Source of the DNA: Allodiplogaster sudhausi
Lineage: Eukaryota > Nematoda > Chromadorea > Rhabditida > Diplogasteridae
DNA: 64,000 nucleotides
Direction: 5' to 3'
Assembly (NCBI GenBank): GCA_945643635.1
Contig: CALZFC010000096.1
Span: forward strand, 186,001 to 250,000
Within the stretch, counting starts at the first letter, position 1. Each line of letters begins with the position of its first letter. The notes beneath the pieces were generated by a model. It worked only from the letters and a program-made list of their open reading frames with translations. It made no database searches and was not told the origin of the DNA. The position numbers and the translations under genes are program-made. Positions 7,823 to 19,759 of this stretch are shown in pieces.

Positions 7823-9089
7823 ATGCAGACTAAGCTTTTTCGAAATTTCTGAATAGCATCCTTTTCCGATGTCATAAGCAAAAATTCAGATCTAAAACGA
7901 TTGCCACCTGCAGGAATCGAACCTGCGACCTTCGCTTTACAAGAGCGACGCTCTGCCCCTAAGCTAAGGTGGCTACGAGGGAACTCATGCAGGTCTGCAT
8001 AATATTTGCCCATCTATAGTGATCATCAGAAACGGAAATCAAAAAATTTGCCACCTGCAGGAATCGAACCTGCGACCTTCGCTTTACAAGAGCGACGCTC
8101 TGCCCCTAAGCTAAGGTGGCTACGAGGGAACTCATGCAGGTCTGCATAATATTTGTCCATCTATAGTGTACATCAGAAACGGAAATCAAAAAATTTGCCA
8201 CCTGCAGGAATCGAACCTGCGACCTTCGCTTTACGAGAGCGACGCTCTGCCCCTGAGCCAAGGAGGCATGCAGACTATGCTTTTTCGAAATTTCTGAATA
8301 GCATCCTTTTCCGATGTCATAAGCAAAAATTCAGATCTAAAACGATTGCCACCTGCAGGAATCGAACCTGCGACCTTCGCTTTACAAGAGCGACGCTCTG
8401 CCCCTAAGCTAAGGTGGCTACGAGGGAACTCATGCAGGTCTGCATAATATTTGCAGATCTATAGTGATCATCAGAAACGGAAATCAAAAAATTTGCCACC
8501 TGCAGGAATCGAACCTGCGACCTTCGCTTTACGAGAGCGACGCTCTGCCCCTGAGCCAAGGAGGCATGCAGACTATGCTTTTTCGAAATTTCTGAATAGC
8601 ATCCTTTTCCGATGTCATAAGCAAAAATTCAGATCTAAAACGATTGCCACCTGCAGGAATCGAACCTGCGACCTTCGCTTTACAAGAGCGACGCTCTGCC
8701 CCTAAGCTAAGGTGGCTACGAGGGAACTCATGCAGGTCTGCATAATATTTGTCCATCTATAGTGATCATCAGAAACGGAAATCAAAAAATTTGCCACCTG
8801 CAGGAATCGAACCTGCGACCTTCGCTTTACGAGAGCGACGCTCTGCCCCTGAGCCAAGGAGGCATGCAGACTATGCTTTTTCGAAATTTCTGAATAGCAT
8901 CCTTTTCCGATGTCATAAGCAAAAATTCAGATCTAAAACGATTGCCACCTGCAGGAATCGAACCTGCGACCTTCGCTTTACAAGAGCGACGCTCTGCCCC
9001 TAAGCTAAGGTGGCTACGAGGGAACTCATGCAGGTCTGCATAATATTTGTCCATCTGTAGCGTACTTCAGAAACGGGAATCAAAAAATT

Positions 9090-9150
9090 TGCCACCTGCA
9101 GGAATCGAACCTGCGACCTTCGCTTTACGAGAGCGACGCTCTGCCCCTGA
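9090..9150 (-). pseudogene. 5'-truncated tRNA-Thr(CGT), third copy of the family
   Basis: Same D-arm breakpoint and same downstream partner order as at 7507, 1583 bp further on. The preceding spacer is the gtagcgtacttc version. Confidence 0.87.
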
Positions 9151-9182
9151 TAGCGTACTTCAGAAACGGAAATCAAAAAATT

Positions 9183-9254
9183 TGCCACCTGCAGGAATCG
9201 AACCTGCGACCTTCGCTTTACGAGAGCGACGCTCTGCCCCTGAGCTAAGGAGGC
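9183..9254 (-). tRNA. Mosaic tRNA-Thr(CGT) with A9, third block
   Basis: Equivalent of 6317 in the third block. The following spacer B has lost one T (tcctttcc), which marks this copy. Confidence 0.85.
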
Positions 9255-9332
9255 ATGCAGACTATGCTTTTTCGAAATTTCTGAATAGCATCCTTTCCGA
9301 TGTCATAAGCAAAAATTCAGATCTAAAACGAT

Positions 9333-9404
9333 TGCCACCTGCAGGAATCGAACCTGCGACCTTCGCTTTACGAGAGCGACGCTCTGCCCCTGAGCCAAGG
9401 AGGC
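9333..9404 (-). tRNA. CGT gene in a TGT slot, third block
   Basis: Same arrangement as at 6468, with actaag in the spacer that follows. Confidence 0.9.
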
Positions 9405-10224
9405 ATGCAGACTAAGCTTTTTCGAAATTTCTGAATAGCATCCTTTTCCGATGTCATAAGCAAAAATTCAGATCTAAAACGATTGCCACCTGCAGGAATC
9501 GAACCTGCGACCTTCGCTTTACAAGAGCGACGCTCTGCCCCTAAGCTAAGGTGGCTACGAGGGAACTCATGCAGGTCTGCATAATATTTGTCCATCTGTA
9601 GCGTATCAGAAACGGGAATCAAAAAATTTGCCACCTGCAGGAATCGAACCTGCGACCTTCGCTTTACAAGAGCGACGCTCTGCCCCTAAGCTAAGGTGGC
9701 TACGAGGGAACTCATGCAGGTCTGCATAATATTTGTCCATCTGTAGCGTACATCAGAAACGGAAATCAAAAAATTTGCCACCTGCAGGAATCGAACCTGC
9801 GACCTTCGCTTTACGAGAGCGACGCTCTGCCCCTGAGCCAAGGAGGCATGCAGACTATGCTTTTTCGAAATTTCTGAATAGCATCCTTTTCCGATGTCAT
9901 AAGCAAAAATTCAGATCTAAAACGATTGCCACCTGCAGGAATCGAACCTGCGACCTTCGCTTTACAAGAGCGACGCTCTGCCCCTAAGCTAAGGTGGCTA
10001 CGAGGGAACTCATGCAGGTCTGCATAATATTTGCAGATCTATAGTGATCATCAGAAACGGAAATCAAAAAATTTGCCACCTGCAGGAATCGAACCTGCGA
10101 CCTTCGCTTTACGAGAGCGACGCTCTGCCCCTGAGCCAAGGAGGCATGCAGACTATGCTTTTTCGAAATTTCTGAATAGCATCCTTTTCCGATGTCATAA
10201 GCAAAAATTCAGATCTAAAACGAT

Positions 10225-10296
10225 TGCCACCTGCAGGAATCGAACCTGCGACCTTCGCTTTACAAGAGCGACGCTCTGCCCCTGAGCCAAGGAGGC
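10225..10296 (-). tRNA. Chimeric tRNA-Thr(TGT): CGT-type 5' third
   Basis: Anticodon TGT with CGT-type nucleotides 13, 9 and 4 and spacer B upstream; the crossover lies between 13 and 33. It is the exact reciprocal of the chimera at 2510. The acceptor has the U-U mismatch. Found once. Confidence 0.88.
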
Positions 10297-11416
10297 ATGC
10301 AGACTAAGCTTTTTCGAAATTTCTGAATAGCATCCTTTTCCGATGTCATAAGCAAAAATTCAGATCTAAAACGATTGCCACCTGCAGGAATCGAACCTGC
10401 GACCTTCGCTTTACAAGAGCGACGCTCTGCCCCTAAGCTAAGGTGGCTACGAGGGAACTCATGCAGGTCTGCATAATATTTGTCCATCTATAGTGTACAT
10501 CAGAAACGGGAATCAAAAAATTTGCCACCTGCAGGAATCGAACCTGCGACCTTCGCTTTACGAGAGCGACGCTCTGCCCCTGAGCCAAGGAGGCATGCAG
10601 ACTATGCTTTTTCGAAATTTCTGAATAGCATCCTTTTCCGATGTCATAAGCAAAAATTCAGATCTAAAACGATTGCCACCTGCAGGAATCGAACCTGCGA
10701 CCTTCGCTTTACAAGAGCGACGCTCTGCCCCTAAGCTAAGGTGGCTACGAGGGAACTCATGCAGGTCTGCATAATATTTGCAGATCTATAGTGATCATCA
10801 GAAACGGAAATCAAAAAATTTGCCACCTGCAGGAATCGAACCTGCGACCTTCGCTTTACGAGAGCGACGCTCTGCCCCTGAGCCAAGGAGGCATGCAGAC
10901 TATGCTTTTTCGAAATTTCTGAATAGCATCCTTTTCCGATGTCATAAGCAAAAATTCAGATCTAAAACGATTGCCACCTGCAGGAATCGAACCTGCGACC
11001 TTCGCTTTACAAGAGCGACGCTCTGCCCCTAAGCTAAGGTGGCTACGAGGGAACTCATGCAGGTCTGCATAATATTTGTCCATCTATAGTGTACATCAGA
11101 AACGGAAATCAAAAAATTTGCCACCTGCAGGAATCGAACCTGCGACCTTCGCTTTACGAGAGCGACGCTCTGCCCCTGAGCCAAGGAGGCATGCAGACTA
11201 TGCTTTTTCGAAATTTCTGAATAGCATCCTTTTCCGATGTCATAAGCAAAAATTCAGATCTAAAACGATTGCCACCTGCAGGAATCGAACCTGCGACCTT
11301 CGCTTTACAAGAGCGACGCTCTGCCCCTAAGCTAAGGTGGCTACGAGGGAACTCATGCAGGTCTGCATAATATTTGCAGATCTATAGTGATCATCAGAAA
11401 CGGAAATCAAAAAATT

Positions 11417-11487
11417 TGCCACCTGCAGGAATCGAACCTGCGACCTTCGCTTTACGAGAGCGACGCTCTGCCCTGAGCCAAGGAGGC
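11417..11487 (-). tRNA. tRNA-Thr(CGT) with 1-nt D-loop deletion, second copy
   Basis: Carries the same deletion as 7210 in the same spacer context (cagatc before, actatg after), so the two probably share descent. A homopolymer slip arising twice is the alternative. Confidence 0.8.
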
Positions 11488-12011
11488 ATGCAGACTATGC
11501 TTTTTCGAAATTTCTGAATAGCATCCTTTTCCGATGTCATAAGCAAAAATTCAGATCTAAAACGATTGCCACCTGCAGGAATCGAACCTGCGACCTTCGC
11601 TTTACAAGAGCGACGCTCTGCCCCTAAGCTAAGGTGGCTACGAGGGAACTCATGCAGGTCTGCATAATATTTGCAGATCTATAGTGATCATCAGAAACGG
11701 AAATCAAAAAATTTGCCACCTGCAGGAATCGAACCTGCGACCTTCGCTTTACGAGAGCGACGCTCTGCCCCTGAGCCAAGGAGGCATGCAGACTAAGCTT
11801 TTTCGAAATTTCTGAATAGCATCCTTTTCCGATGTCATAAGCAAAAATTCAGATCTAAAACGATTGCCACCTGCAGGAATCGAACCTGCGACCTTCGCTT
11901 TACAAGAGCGACGCTCTGCCCCTAAGCTAAGGTGGCTACGAGGGAACTCATGCAGGTCTGCATAATATTTGTCCATCTATAGTGTACATCAGAAACGGGA
12001 ATCAAAAAATT

Positions 12012-12083
12012 TGCCACCTGCAGGAATCGAACCTGCGACCTTCGCTTTACGAGAGCGACGCTCTGCCCCTGAGCTAAGGAGGC
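12012..12083 (-). tRNA. Mosaic tRNA-Thr(CGT) with A9, no truncated neighbour
   Basis: Followed by a CGT gene in a TGT slot (12163), as in the truncated blocks, but preceded by a full TGT unit. It may represent the state before the truncation arose, or a block from which the truncated copy was lost. Confidence 0.84.
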
Positions 12084-12162
12084 ATGCAGACTATGCTTTT
12101 TCGAAATTTCTGAATAGCATCCTTTTCCGATGTCATAAGCAAAAATTCAGATCTAAAACGAT

Positions 12163-12234
12163 TGCCACCTGCAGGAATCGAACCTGCGACCTTCGCTTTA
12201 CGAGAGCGACGCTCTGCCCCTGAGCCAAGGAGGC
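12163..12234 (-). tRNA. CGT gene in a TGT slot, actatg flank
   Basis: B-x-B context like 6468, but the following spacer B is the actatg version. Confidence 0.9.
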
Positions 12235-12756
12235 ATGCAGACTATGCTTTTTCGAAATTTCTGAATAGCATCCTTTTCCGATGTCATAAGCAAAAATTCA
12301 GATCTAAAACGATTGCCACCTGCAGGAATCGAACCTGCGACCTTCGCTTTACAAGAGCGACGCTCTGCCCCTAAGCTAAGGTGGCTACGAGGGAACTCAT
12401 GCAGGTCTGCATAATATTTGTCCATCTATAGTGTCATCAGAAACGGAAATCAAAAAATTTGCCACCTGCAGGAATCGAACCTGCGACCTTCGCTTTACGA
12501 GAGCGACGCTCTGCCCCTGAGCCAAGGAGGCATGCAGACTATGCTTTTCGAAATTTCTGAATAGCATCCTTTTCCGATGTCATAAGCAAAAATTCAGATC
12601 TAAAACGATTGCCACCTGCAGGAATCGAACCTGCGACCTTCGCTTTACAAGAGCGACGCTCTGCCCCTAAGCTAAGGTGGCTACGAGGGAACTCATGCAG
12701 GTCTGCATAATATTTGCCCATCTATAGTGATCATCAGAAACGGAAATCAAAAAATT

Positions 12757-12828
12757 TGCCACCTGCAGGAATCGAACCTGCGACCTTCGCTTTACGAGAG
12801 CGACGCTCTGCCCCTAAGCTAAGGTGGC
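12757..12828 (-). tRNA. Chimeric tRNA-Thr(CGT), paired acceptor, second copy
   Basis: Same gene body as at 2510, with the gatcatc version of spacer A before it. A standard CGT gene follows at 12903 after 74 bp of spacer A. Confidence 0.88.
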
Positions 12829-14390
12829 TACGAGGGAACTCATGCAGGTCTGCATAATATTTGTCCATCTGTAGTGTCATCAGAAACGGAAATCAAAAAA
12901 TTTGCCACCTGCAGGAATCGAACCTGCGACCTTCGCTTTACGAGAGCGACGCTCTGCCCCTGAGCCAAGGAGGCATGCAGACTATGCTTTTTCGAAATTT
13001 CTGAATAGCATCCTTTTCCGATGTCATAAGCAAAAATTCAGATCTAAAACGATTGCCACCTGCAGGAATCGAACCTGCGACCTTCGCTTTACAAGAGCGA
13101 CGCTCTGCCCCTAAGCTAAGGTGGCTACGAGGGAACTCATGCAGGTCTGCATAATATTTGCAGATCTATAGTGATCATCAGAAACGGAAATCAAAAAATT
13201 TGCCACCTGCAGGAATCGAACCTGCGACCTTCGCTTTACGAGAGCGACGCTCTGCCCCTGAGCCAAGGAGGCATGCAGACTAAGCTTTTTCGAAATTTCT
13301 GAATAGCATCCTTTTCCGATGTCATAAGCAAAAATTCAGATCTAAAACGATTGCCACCTGCAGGAATCGAACCTGCGACCTTCGCTTTACAAGAGCGACG
13401 CTCTGCCCCTAAGCTAAGGTGGCTACGAGGGAACTCATGCAGGTCTGCATAATATTTGTCCATCTATAGTGATCATCAGAAACGGAAATCAAAAAATTTG
13501 CCACCTGCAGGAATCGAACCTGCGACCTTCGCTTTACGAGAGCGACGCTCTGCCCCTGAGCCAAGGAGGCATGCAGACTATGCTTTTTCGAAATTTCTGA
13601 ATAGCATCCTTTTCCGATGTCATAAGCAAAAATTCAGATCTAAAACGATTGCCACCTGCAGGAATCGAACCTGCGACCTTCGCTTTACAAGAGCGACGCT
13701 CTGCCCCTAAGCTAAGGTGGCTACGAGGGAACTCATGCAGGTCTGCATAATATTTGCAGATCTATAGTGATCATCAGAAACGGAAATCAAAAAATTTGCC
13801 ACCTGCAGGAATCGAACCTGCGACCTTCGCTTTACGAGAGCGACGCTCTGCCCCTGAGCCAAGGAGGCATGCAGACTATGCTTTTTCGAAATTTCTGAAT
13901 AGCATCCTTTTCCGATGTCATAAGCAAAAATTCAGATCTAAAACGATTGCCACCTGCAGGAATCGAACCTGCGACCTTCGCTTTACAAGAGCGACGCTCT
14001 GCCCCTAAGCTAAGGTGGCTACGAGGGAACTCATGCAGGTCTGCATAATATTTGCAGATCTATAGTGATCATCAGAAACGGAAATCAAAAAATTTGCCAC
14101 CTGCAGGAATCGAACCTGCGACCTTCGCTTTACGAGAGCGACGCTCTGCCCCTGAGCCAAGGAGGCATGCAGACTAAGCTTTTTCGAAATTTCTGAATAG
14201 CATCCTTTTCCGATGTCATAAGCAAAAATTCAGATCTAAAACGATTGCCACCTGCAGGAATCGAACCTGCGACCTTCGCTTTACAAGAGCGACGCTCTGC
14301 CCCTAAGCTAAGGTGGCTACGAGGGAACTCATGCAGGTCTGCATAATATTTGTCCATCTATAGTACATCAGAAACGGGAATCAAAAAATT

Positions 14391-14462
14391 TGCCACCTGC
14401 AGGAATCGAACCTGCGACCTTCGCTTTACGAGAGCGACGCTCTGCCCCTGAGCTAAGGAGGC
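14391..14462 (-). tRNA. Mosaic tRNA-Thr(CGT) with A9, second untruncated block
   Basis: Same arrangement as at 12012, with a CGT gene at 14542 next. The preceding spacer A has a shortened gtacatc version. Confidence 0.84.
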
Positions 14463-14541
14463 ATGCAGACTATGCTTTTTCGAAATTTCTGAATAGCATC
14501 CTTTTCCGATGTCATAAGCAAAAATTCAGATCTAAAACGAT

Positions 14542-14613
14542 TGCCACCTGCAGGAATCGAACCTGCGACCTTCGCTTTACGAGAGCGACGCTCTGCCCCT
14601 GAGCCAAGGAGGC
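14542..14613 (-). tRNA. CGT gene in a TGT slot, actatg flank, second copy
   Basis: Matches 12163 in gene body and flanks, 2379 bp later. Confidence 0.9.
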
Positions 14614-15137
14614 ATGCAGACTATGCTTTTTCGAAATTTCTGAATAGCATCCTTTTCCGATGTCATAAGCAAAAATTCAGATCTAAAACGATTGCCACCT
14701 GCAGGAATCGAACCTGCGACCTTCGCTTTACAAGAGCGACGCTCTGCCCCTAAGCTAAGGTGGCTACGAGGGAACTCATGCAGGTCTGCATAATATTTGT
14801 CCATCTATAGTGATCATCAGAAACGGAAATCAAAAAATTTGCCACCTGCAGGAATCGAACCTGCGACCTTCGCTTTACGAGAGCGACGCTCTGCCCCTGA
14901 GCCAAGGAGGCATGCAGACTATGCTTTTTCGAAATTTCTGAATAGCATCCTTTTCCGATGTCATAAGCAAAAATTCAGATCTAAAACGATTGCCACCTGC
15001 AGGAATCGAACCTGCGACCTTCGCTTTACAAGAGCGACGCTCTGCCCCTAAGCTAAGGTGGCTACGAGGGAACTCATGCAGGTCTGCATAATATTTGCCC
15101 ATCTATAGTGATCATCAGAAACGGAAATCAAAAAATT

Positions 15138-15209
15138 TGCCACCTGCAGGAATCGAACCTGCGACCTTCGCTTTACGAGAGCGACGCTCTGCCCCTAAGC
15201 TAAGGTGGC
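15138..15209 (-). tRNA. Chimeric tRNA-Thr(CGT), paired acceptor, third copy
   Basis: Same body as at 12757; both are preceded by the rare gcccatc variant of spacer A (12716 and 15096 regions), which points to duplication of one event. Confidence 0.88.
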
Positions 15210-16475
15210 TACGAGGGAACTCATGCAGGTCTGCATAATATTTGTCCATCTATAGCGTACATCAGAAACGGAATCAAAAAATTTGCCACCTGCAGGAATC
15301 GAACCTGCGACCTTCGCTTTACGAGAGCGACGCTCTGCCCCTGAGCCAAGGAGGCATGCAGACTATGCTTTTTCGAAATTTCTGAATAGCATCCTTTTCC
15401 GATGTCATAAGCAAAAATTCAGATCTAAAACGATTGCCACCTGCAGGAATCGAACCTGCGACCTTCGCTTTACAAGAGCGACGCTCTGCCCCTAAGCTAA
15501 GGTGGCTACGAGGGAACTCATGCAGGTCTGCATAATATTTGCAGATCTATAGTGATCATCAGAAACGGAAATCAAAAAATTTGCCACCTGCAGGAATCGA
15601 ACCTGCGACCTTCGCTTTACGAGAGCGACGCTCTGCCCCTGAGCCAAGGAGGCATGCAGACTAAGCTTTTTCGAAATTTCTGAATAGCATCCTTTTCCGA
15701 TGTCATAAGCAAAAATTCAGATCTAAAACGATTGCCACCTGCAGGAATCGAACCTGCGACCTTCGCTTTACAAGAGCGACGCTCTGCCCCTAAGCTAAGG
15801 TGGCTACGAGGGAACTCATGCAGGTCTGCATAATATTTGTCCATCTATAGTGTACATCAGAAACGGAAATCAAAAAATTTGCCACCTGCAGGAATCGAAC
15901 CTGCGACCTTCGCTTTACGAGAGCGACGCTCTGCCCCTGAGCCAAGGAGGCATGCAGACTATGCTTTTTCGAAATTTCTGAATAGCATCCTTTTCCGATG
16001 TCATAAGCAAAAATTCAGATCTAAAACGATTGCCACCTGCAGGAATCGAACCTGCGACCTTCGCTTTACAAGAGCGACGCTCTGCCCCTAAGCTAAGGTG
16101 GCTACGAGGGAACTCATGCAGGTCTGCATAATATTTGCAGATCTATAGTGATCATCAGAAACGGAAATCAAAAAATTTGCCACCTGCAGGAATCGAACCT
16201 GCGACCTTCGCTTTACGAGAGCGACGCTCTGCCCCTGAGCCAAGGAGGCATGCAGACTAAGCTTTTTCGAAATTTCTGAATAGCATCCTTTTCCGATGTC
16301 ATAAGCAAAAATTCAGATCTAAAACGATTGCCACCTGCAGGAATCGAACCTGCGACCTTCGCTTTACAAGAGCGACGCTCTGCCCCTAAGCTAAGGTGGC
16401 TACGAGGGAACTCATGCAGGTCTGCATAATATTTGCAGATCTATAGTGATCATCAGAAACGGAAATCAAAAAATT

Positions 16476-16536
16476 TGCCACCTGCAGGAATCGAACCTGC
16501 GACCTTCGCTTTACGAGAGCGACGCTCTGCCCCTGA
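16476..16536 (-). pseudogene. 5'-truncated tRNA-Thr(CGT), followed by a standard CGT gene
   Basis: Same breakpoint as the family, but the trailing spacer is the cagatc/gatcatc version and the neighbour at 16569 is a standard CGT gene rather than a hybrid. This suggests recombination after the truncation arose. Confidence 0.86.
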
Positions 16537-18058
16537 TAGCGTACTTCAGAAACGGGAATCAAAAAATTTGCCACCTGCAGGAATCGAACCTGCGACCTTC
16601 GCTTTACGAGAGCGACGCTCTGCCCCTGAGCCAAGGAGGCATGCAGACTATGCTTTTTCGAAATTTCTGAATAGCATCCTTTTCCGATGTCATAAGCAAA
16701 AATTCAGATCTAAAACGATTGCCACCTGCAGGAATCGAACCTGCGACCTTCGCTTTACAAGAGCGACGCTCTGCCCCTAAGCTAAGGTGGCTACGAGGGA
16801 ACTCATGCAGGTCTGCATAATATTTGTCCATCTATAGTGATCATCAGAAACGGAAATCAAAAAATTTGCCACCTGCAGGAATCGAACCTGCGACCTTCGC
16901 TTTACGAGAGCGACGCTCTGCCCCTGAGCCAAGGAGGCATGCAGACTATGCTTTTTCGAAATTTCTGAATAGCATCCTTTTCCGATGTCATAAGCAAAAA
17001 TTCAGATCTAAAACGATTGCCACCTGCAGGAATCGAACCTGCGACCTTCGCTTTACAAGAGCGACGCTCTGCCCCTAAGCTAAGGTGGCTACGAGGGAAC
17101 TCATGCAGGTCTGCATAATATTTGCAGATCTATAGTGATCATCAGAAACGGAAATCAAAAAATTTGCCACCTGCAGGAATCGAACCTGCGACCTTCGCTT
17201 TACGAGAGCGACGCTCTGCCCCTGAGCCAAGGAGGCATGCAGACTAAGCTTTTTCGAAATTTCTGAATAGCATCCTTTTCCGATGTCATAAGCAAAAATT
17301 CAGATCTAAAACGATTGCCACCTGCAGGAATCGAACCTGCGACCTTCGCTTTACAAGAGCGACGCTCTGCCCCTAAGCTAAGGTGGCTACGAGGGAACTC
17401 ATGCAGGTCTGCATAATATTTGTCCATCTATAGTGTACATCAGAAACGGAAATCAAAAAATTTGCCACCTGCAGGAATCGAACCTGCGACCTTCGCTTTA
17501 CGAGAGCGACGCTCTGCCCCTGAGCCAAGGAGGCATGCAGACTATGCTTTTTCGAAATTTCTGAATAGCATCCTTTTCCGATGTCATAAGCAAAAATTCA
17601 GATCTAAAACGATTGCCACCTGCAGGAATCGAACCTGCGACCTTCGCTTTACAAGAGCGACGCTCTGCCCCTAAGCTAAGGTGGCTACGAGGGAACTCAT
17701 GCAGGTCTGCATAATATTTGCAGATCTATAGTGATCATCAGAAACGGAAATCAAAAAATTTGCCACCTGCAGGAATCGAACCTGCGACCTTCGCTTTACG
17801 AGAGCGACGCTCTGCCCCTGAGCCAAGGAGGCATGCAGACTAAGCTTTTTCGAAATTTCTGAATAGCATCCTTTTCCGATGTCATAAGCAAAAATTCAGA
17901 TCTAAAACGATTGCCACCTGCAGGAATCGAACCTGCGACCTTCGCTTTACAAGAGCGACGCTCTGCCCCTAAGCTAAGGTGGCTACGAGGGAACTCATGC
18001 AGGTCTGCATAATATTTGCAGATCTATAGTGATCATCAGAAACGGAAATCAAAAAATT

Positions 18059-18119
18059 TGCCACCTGCAGGAATCGAACCTGCGACCTTCGCTTTACGAG
18101 AGCGACGCTCTGCCCCTGA
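18059..18119 (-). pseudogene. 5'-truncated tRNA-Thr(CGT), partner hybrid at 18152
   Basis: Lies exactly 1583 bp after the copy at 16476, the same distance as between the copies at 7507 and 9090. The neighbouring hybrid carries an extra T-type base at nucleotide 13 compared with the earlier blocks. Confidence 0.86.
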
Positions 18120-18151
18120 TAGCGTACTTCAGAAACGGGAATCAAAAAATT

Positions 18152-18223
18152 TGCCACCTGCAGGAATCGAACCTGCGACCTTCGCTTTACGAGAGCGACG
18201 CTCTGCCCCTAAGCTAAGGAGGC
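18152..18223 (-). tRNA. Mosaic tRNA-Thr(CGT) with T13 and A9
   Basis: CGT anticodon and CGT-type T4 with spacer B upstream, but TGT-type T13 and A9 in between. This is a double-switch pattern that fits a short gene-conversion tract over the A box. The D stem has the T-G wobble and the acceptor has the U-U mismatch. Confidence 0.84.
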
Positions 18224-18302
18224 ATGCAGACTATGCTTTTTCGAAATTTCTGAATAGCATCCTTTTCCGATGTCATAAGCAAAAATTCAGATCTAAAACG
18301 AT

Positions 18303-18374
18303 TGCCACCTGCAGGAATCGAACCTGCGACCTTCGCTTTACGAGAGCGACGCTCTGCCCCTGAGCCAAGGAGGC
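18303..18374 (-). tRNA. CGT gene in a TGT slot beside mosaic 18152
   Basis: Third CGT copy in a row (18059 truncated, 18152 mosaic, 18303). Confidence 0.9.
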
Positions 18375-19197
18375 ATGCAGACTAAGCTTTTTCGAAATTT
18401 CTGAATAGCATCCTTTTCCGATGTCATAAGCAAAAATTCAGATCTAAAACGATTGCCACCTGCAGGAATCGAACCTGCGACCTTCGCTTTACAAGAGCGA
18501 CGCTCTGCCCCTAAGCTAAGGTGGCTACGAGGGAACTCATGCAGGTCTGCATAATATTTGTCCATCTATAGTGTATCATCAGAAACGGAAATCAAAAAAT
18601 TTGCCACCTGCAGGAATCGAACCTGCGACCTTCGCTTTACGAGAGCGACGCTCTGCCCCTGAGCCAAGGAGGCATGCAGACTATGCTTTTTCGAAATTTC
18701 TGAATAGCATCCTTTTCCGATGTCATAAGCAAAAATTCAGATCTAAAACGATTGCCACCTGCAGGAATCGAACCTGCGACCTTCGCTTTACAAGAGCGAC
18801 GCTCTGCCCCTAAGCTAAGGTGGCTACGAGGGAACTCATGCAGGTCTGCATAATATTTGCAGATCTATAGTGATCATCAGAAACGGAAATCAAAAAATTT
18901 GCCACCTGCAGGAATCGAACCTGCGACCTTCGCTTTACGAGAGCGACGCTCTGCCCCTGAGCCAAGGAGGCATGCAGACTAAGCTTTTTCGAAATTTCTG
19001 AATAGCATCCTTTTCCGATGTCATAAGCAAAAATTCAGATCTAAAACGATTGCCACCTGCAGGAATCGAACCTGCGACCTTCGCTTTACAAGAGCGACGC
19101 TCTGCCCCTAAGCTAAGGTGGCTACGAGGGAACTCATGCAGGTCTGCATAATATTTGTCCATCTATAGTGTACATCAGAAACGGAAATCAAAAAATT

Positions 19198-19258
19198 TGC
19201 CACCTGCAGGAATCGAACCTGCGACCTTCGCTTTACGAGAGCGACGCTCTGCCCCTGA
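19198..19258 (-). pseudogene. 5'-truncated tRNA-Thr(CGT), last copy of the family
   Basis: Same break and same hybrid partner type as at 18059, 1139 bp later. No further truncated copies were seen to the right, where zone II begins. Confidence 0.86.
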
Positions 19259-19290
19259 TAGCGTACTTCAGAAACGGGAATCAAAAAATT

Positions 19291-19362
19291 TGCCACCTGC
19301 AGGAATCGAACCTGCGACCTTCGCTTTACGAGAGCGACGCTCTGCCCCTAAGCTAAGGAGGC
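19291..19362 (-). tRNA. Mosaic tRNA-Thr(CGT) with T13 and A9, second copy
   Basis: Identical arrangement to 18152, beside the truncated gene at 19198. Confidence 0.84.
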
Positions 19363-19441
19363 ATGCAGACTATGCTTTTTCGAAATTTCTGAATAGCATC
19401 CTTTTCCGATGTCATAAGCAAAAATTCAGATCTAAAACGAT

Positions 19442-19513
19442 TGCCACCTGCAGGAATCGAACCTGCGACCTTCGCTTTACGAGAGCGACGCTCTGCCCCT
19501 GAGCCAAGGAGGC
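19442..19513 (-). tRNA. CGT gene in a TGT slot beside mosaic 19291
   Basis: Repeats the three-CGT arrangement of 18059-18374. Confidence 0.9.
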
Positions 19514-19664
19514 ATGCAGACTAAGCTTTTTCGAAATTTCTGAATAGCATCCTTTTCCGATGTCATAAGCAAAAATTCAGATCTAAAACGATTGCCACCT
19601 GCAGGAATCGAACCTGCGACCTTCGCTTTACAAGAGCGACGCTCTGCCCCTAAGCTAAGGTGGC

Positions 19665-19759
19665 TACGAGGGAACTCATGCAGGTCTGCATGCTTTTTCG
19701 AAATTTCTGAATAGCATCCTTTTCCGATGTCATAAGCAAAAATTCAGATCTAAAACGAT
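19665..19759 (-). other. Fused spacer A/B: one CGT gene deleted
   Basis: Spacer A runs as far as ctgcat and joins directly to gctttttcg of spacer B. A whole CGT gene plus flanks is missing, leaving TGT genes at 19593 and 19760 separated by 95 bp. The two parent sequences share AT at the joint, which fits a microhomology deletion. The only such joint in the window, at the boundary between zones I and II. Confidence 0.85.

Larger units (their letters stand above)
7902..16400 (-). tRNA. Index of 58 tRNA-Thr genes, 7902-16400
   Basis: Left ends, T = TGT, C = CGT, star = separate entry: T7902 T8049 C8196 T8347 C8494 T8645 C8792 T8943 C9090* C9183* C9333* T9484 T9629 C9776 T9927 C10074 T10225* T10376 C10523 T10674 C10821 T10972 C11119 T11270 C11417* T11567 C11714 T11865 C12012* C12163* T12314 C12460 T12610 C12757* C12903 T13054 C13201 T13352 C13499 T13650 C13797 T13948 C14095 T14246 C14391* C14542* T14693 C14840 T14991 C15138* C15284 T15435 C15582 T15733 C15880 T16031 C16178 T16329. 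T8049 and T9629 are A-x-A copies. Confidence 0.92.
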
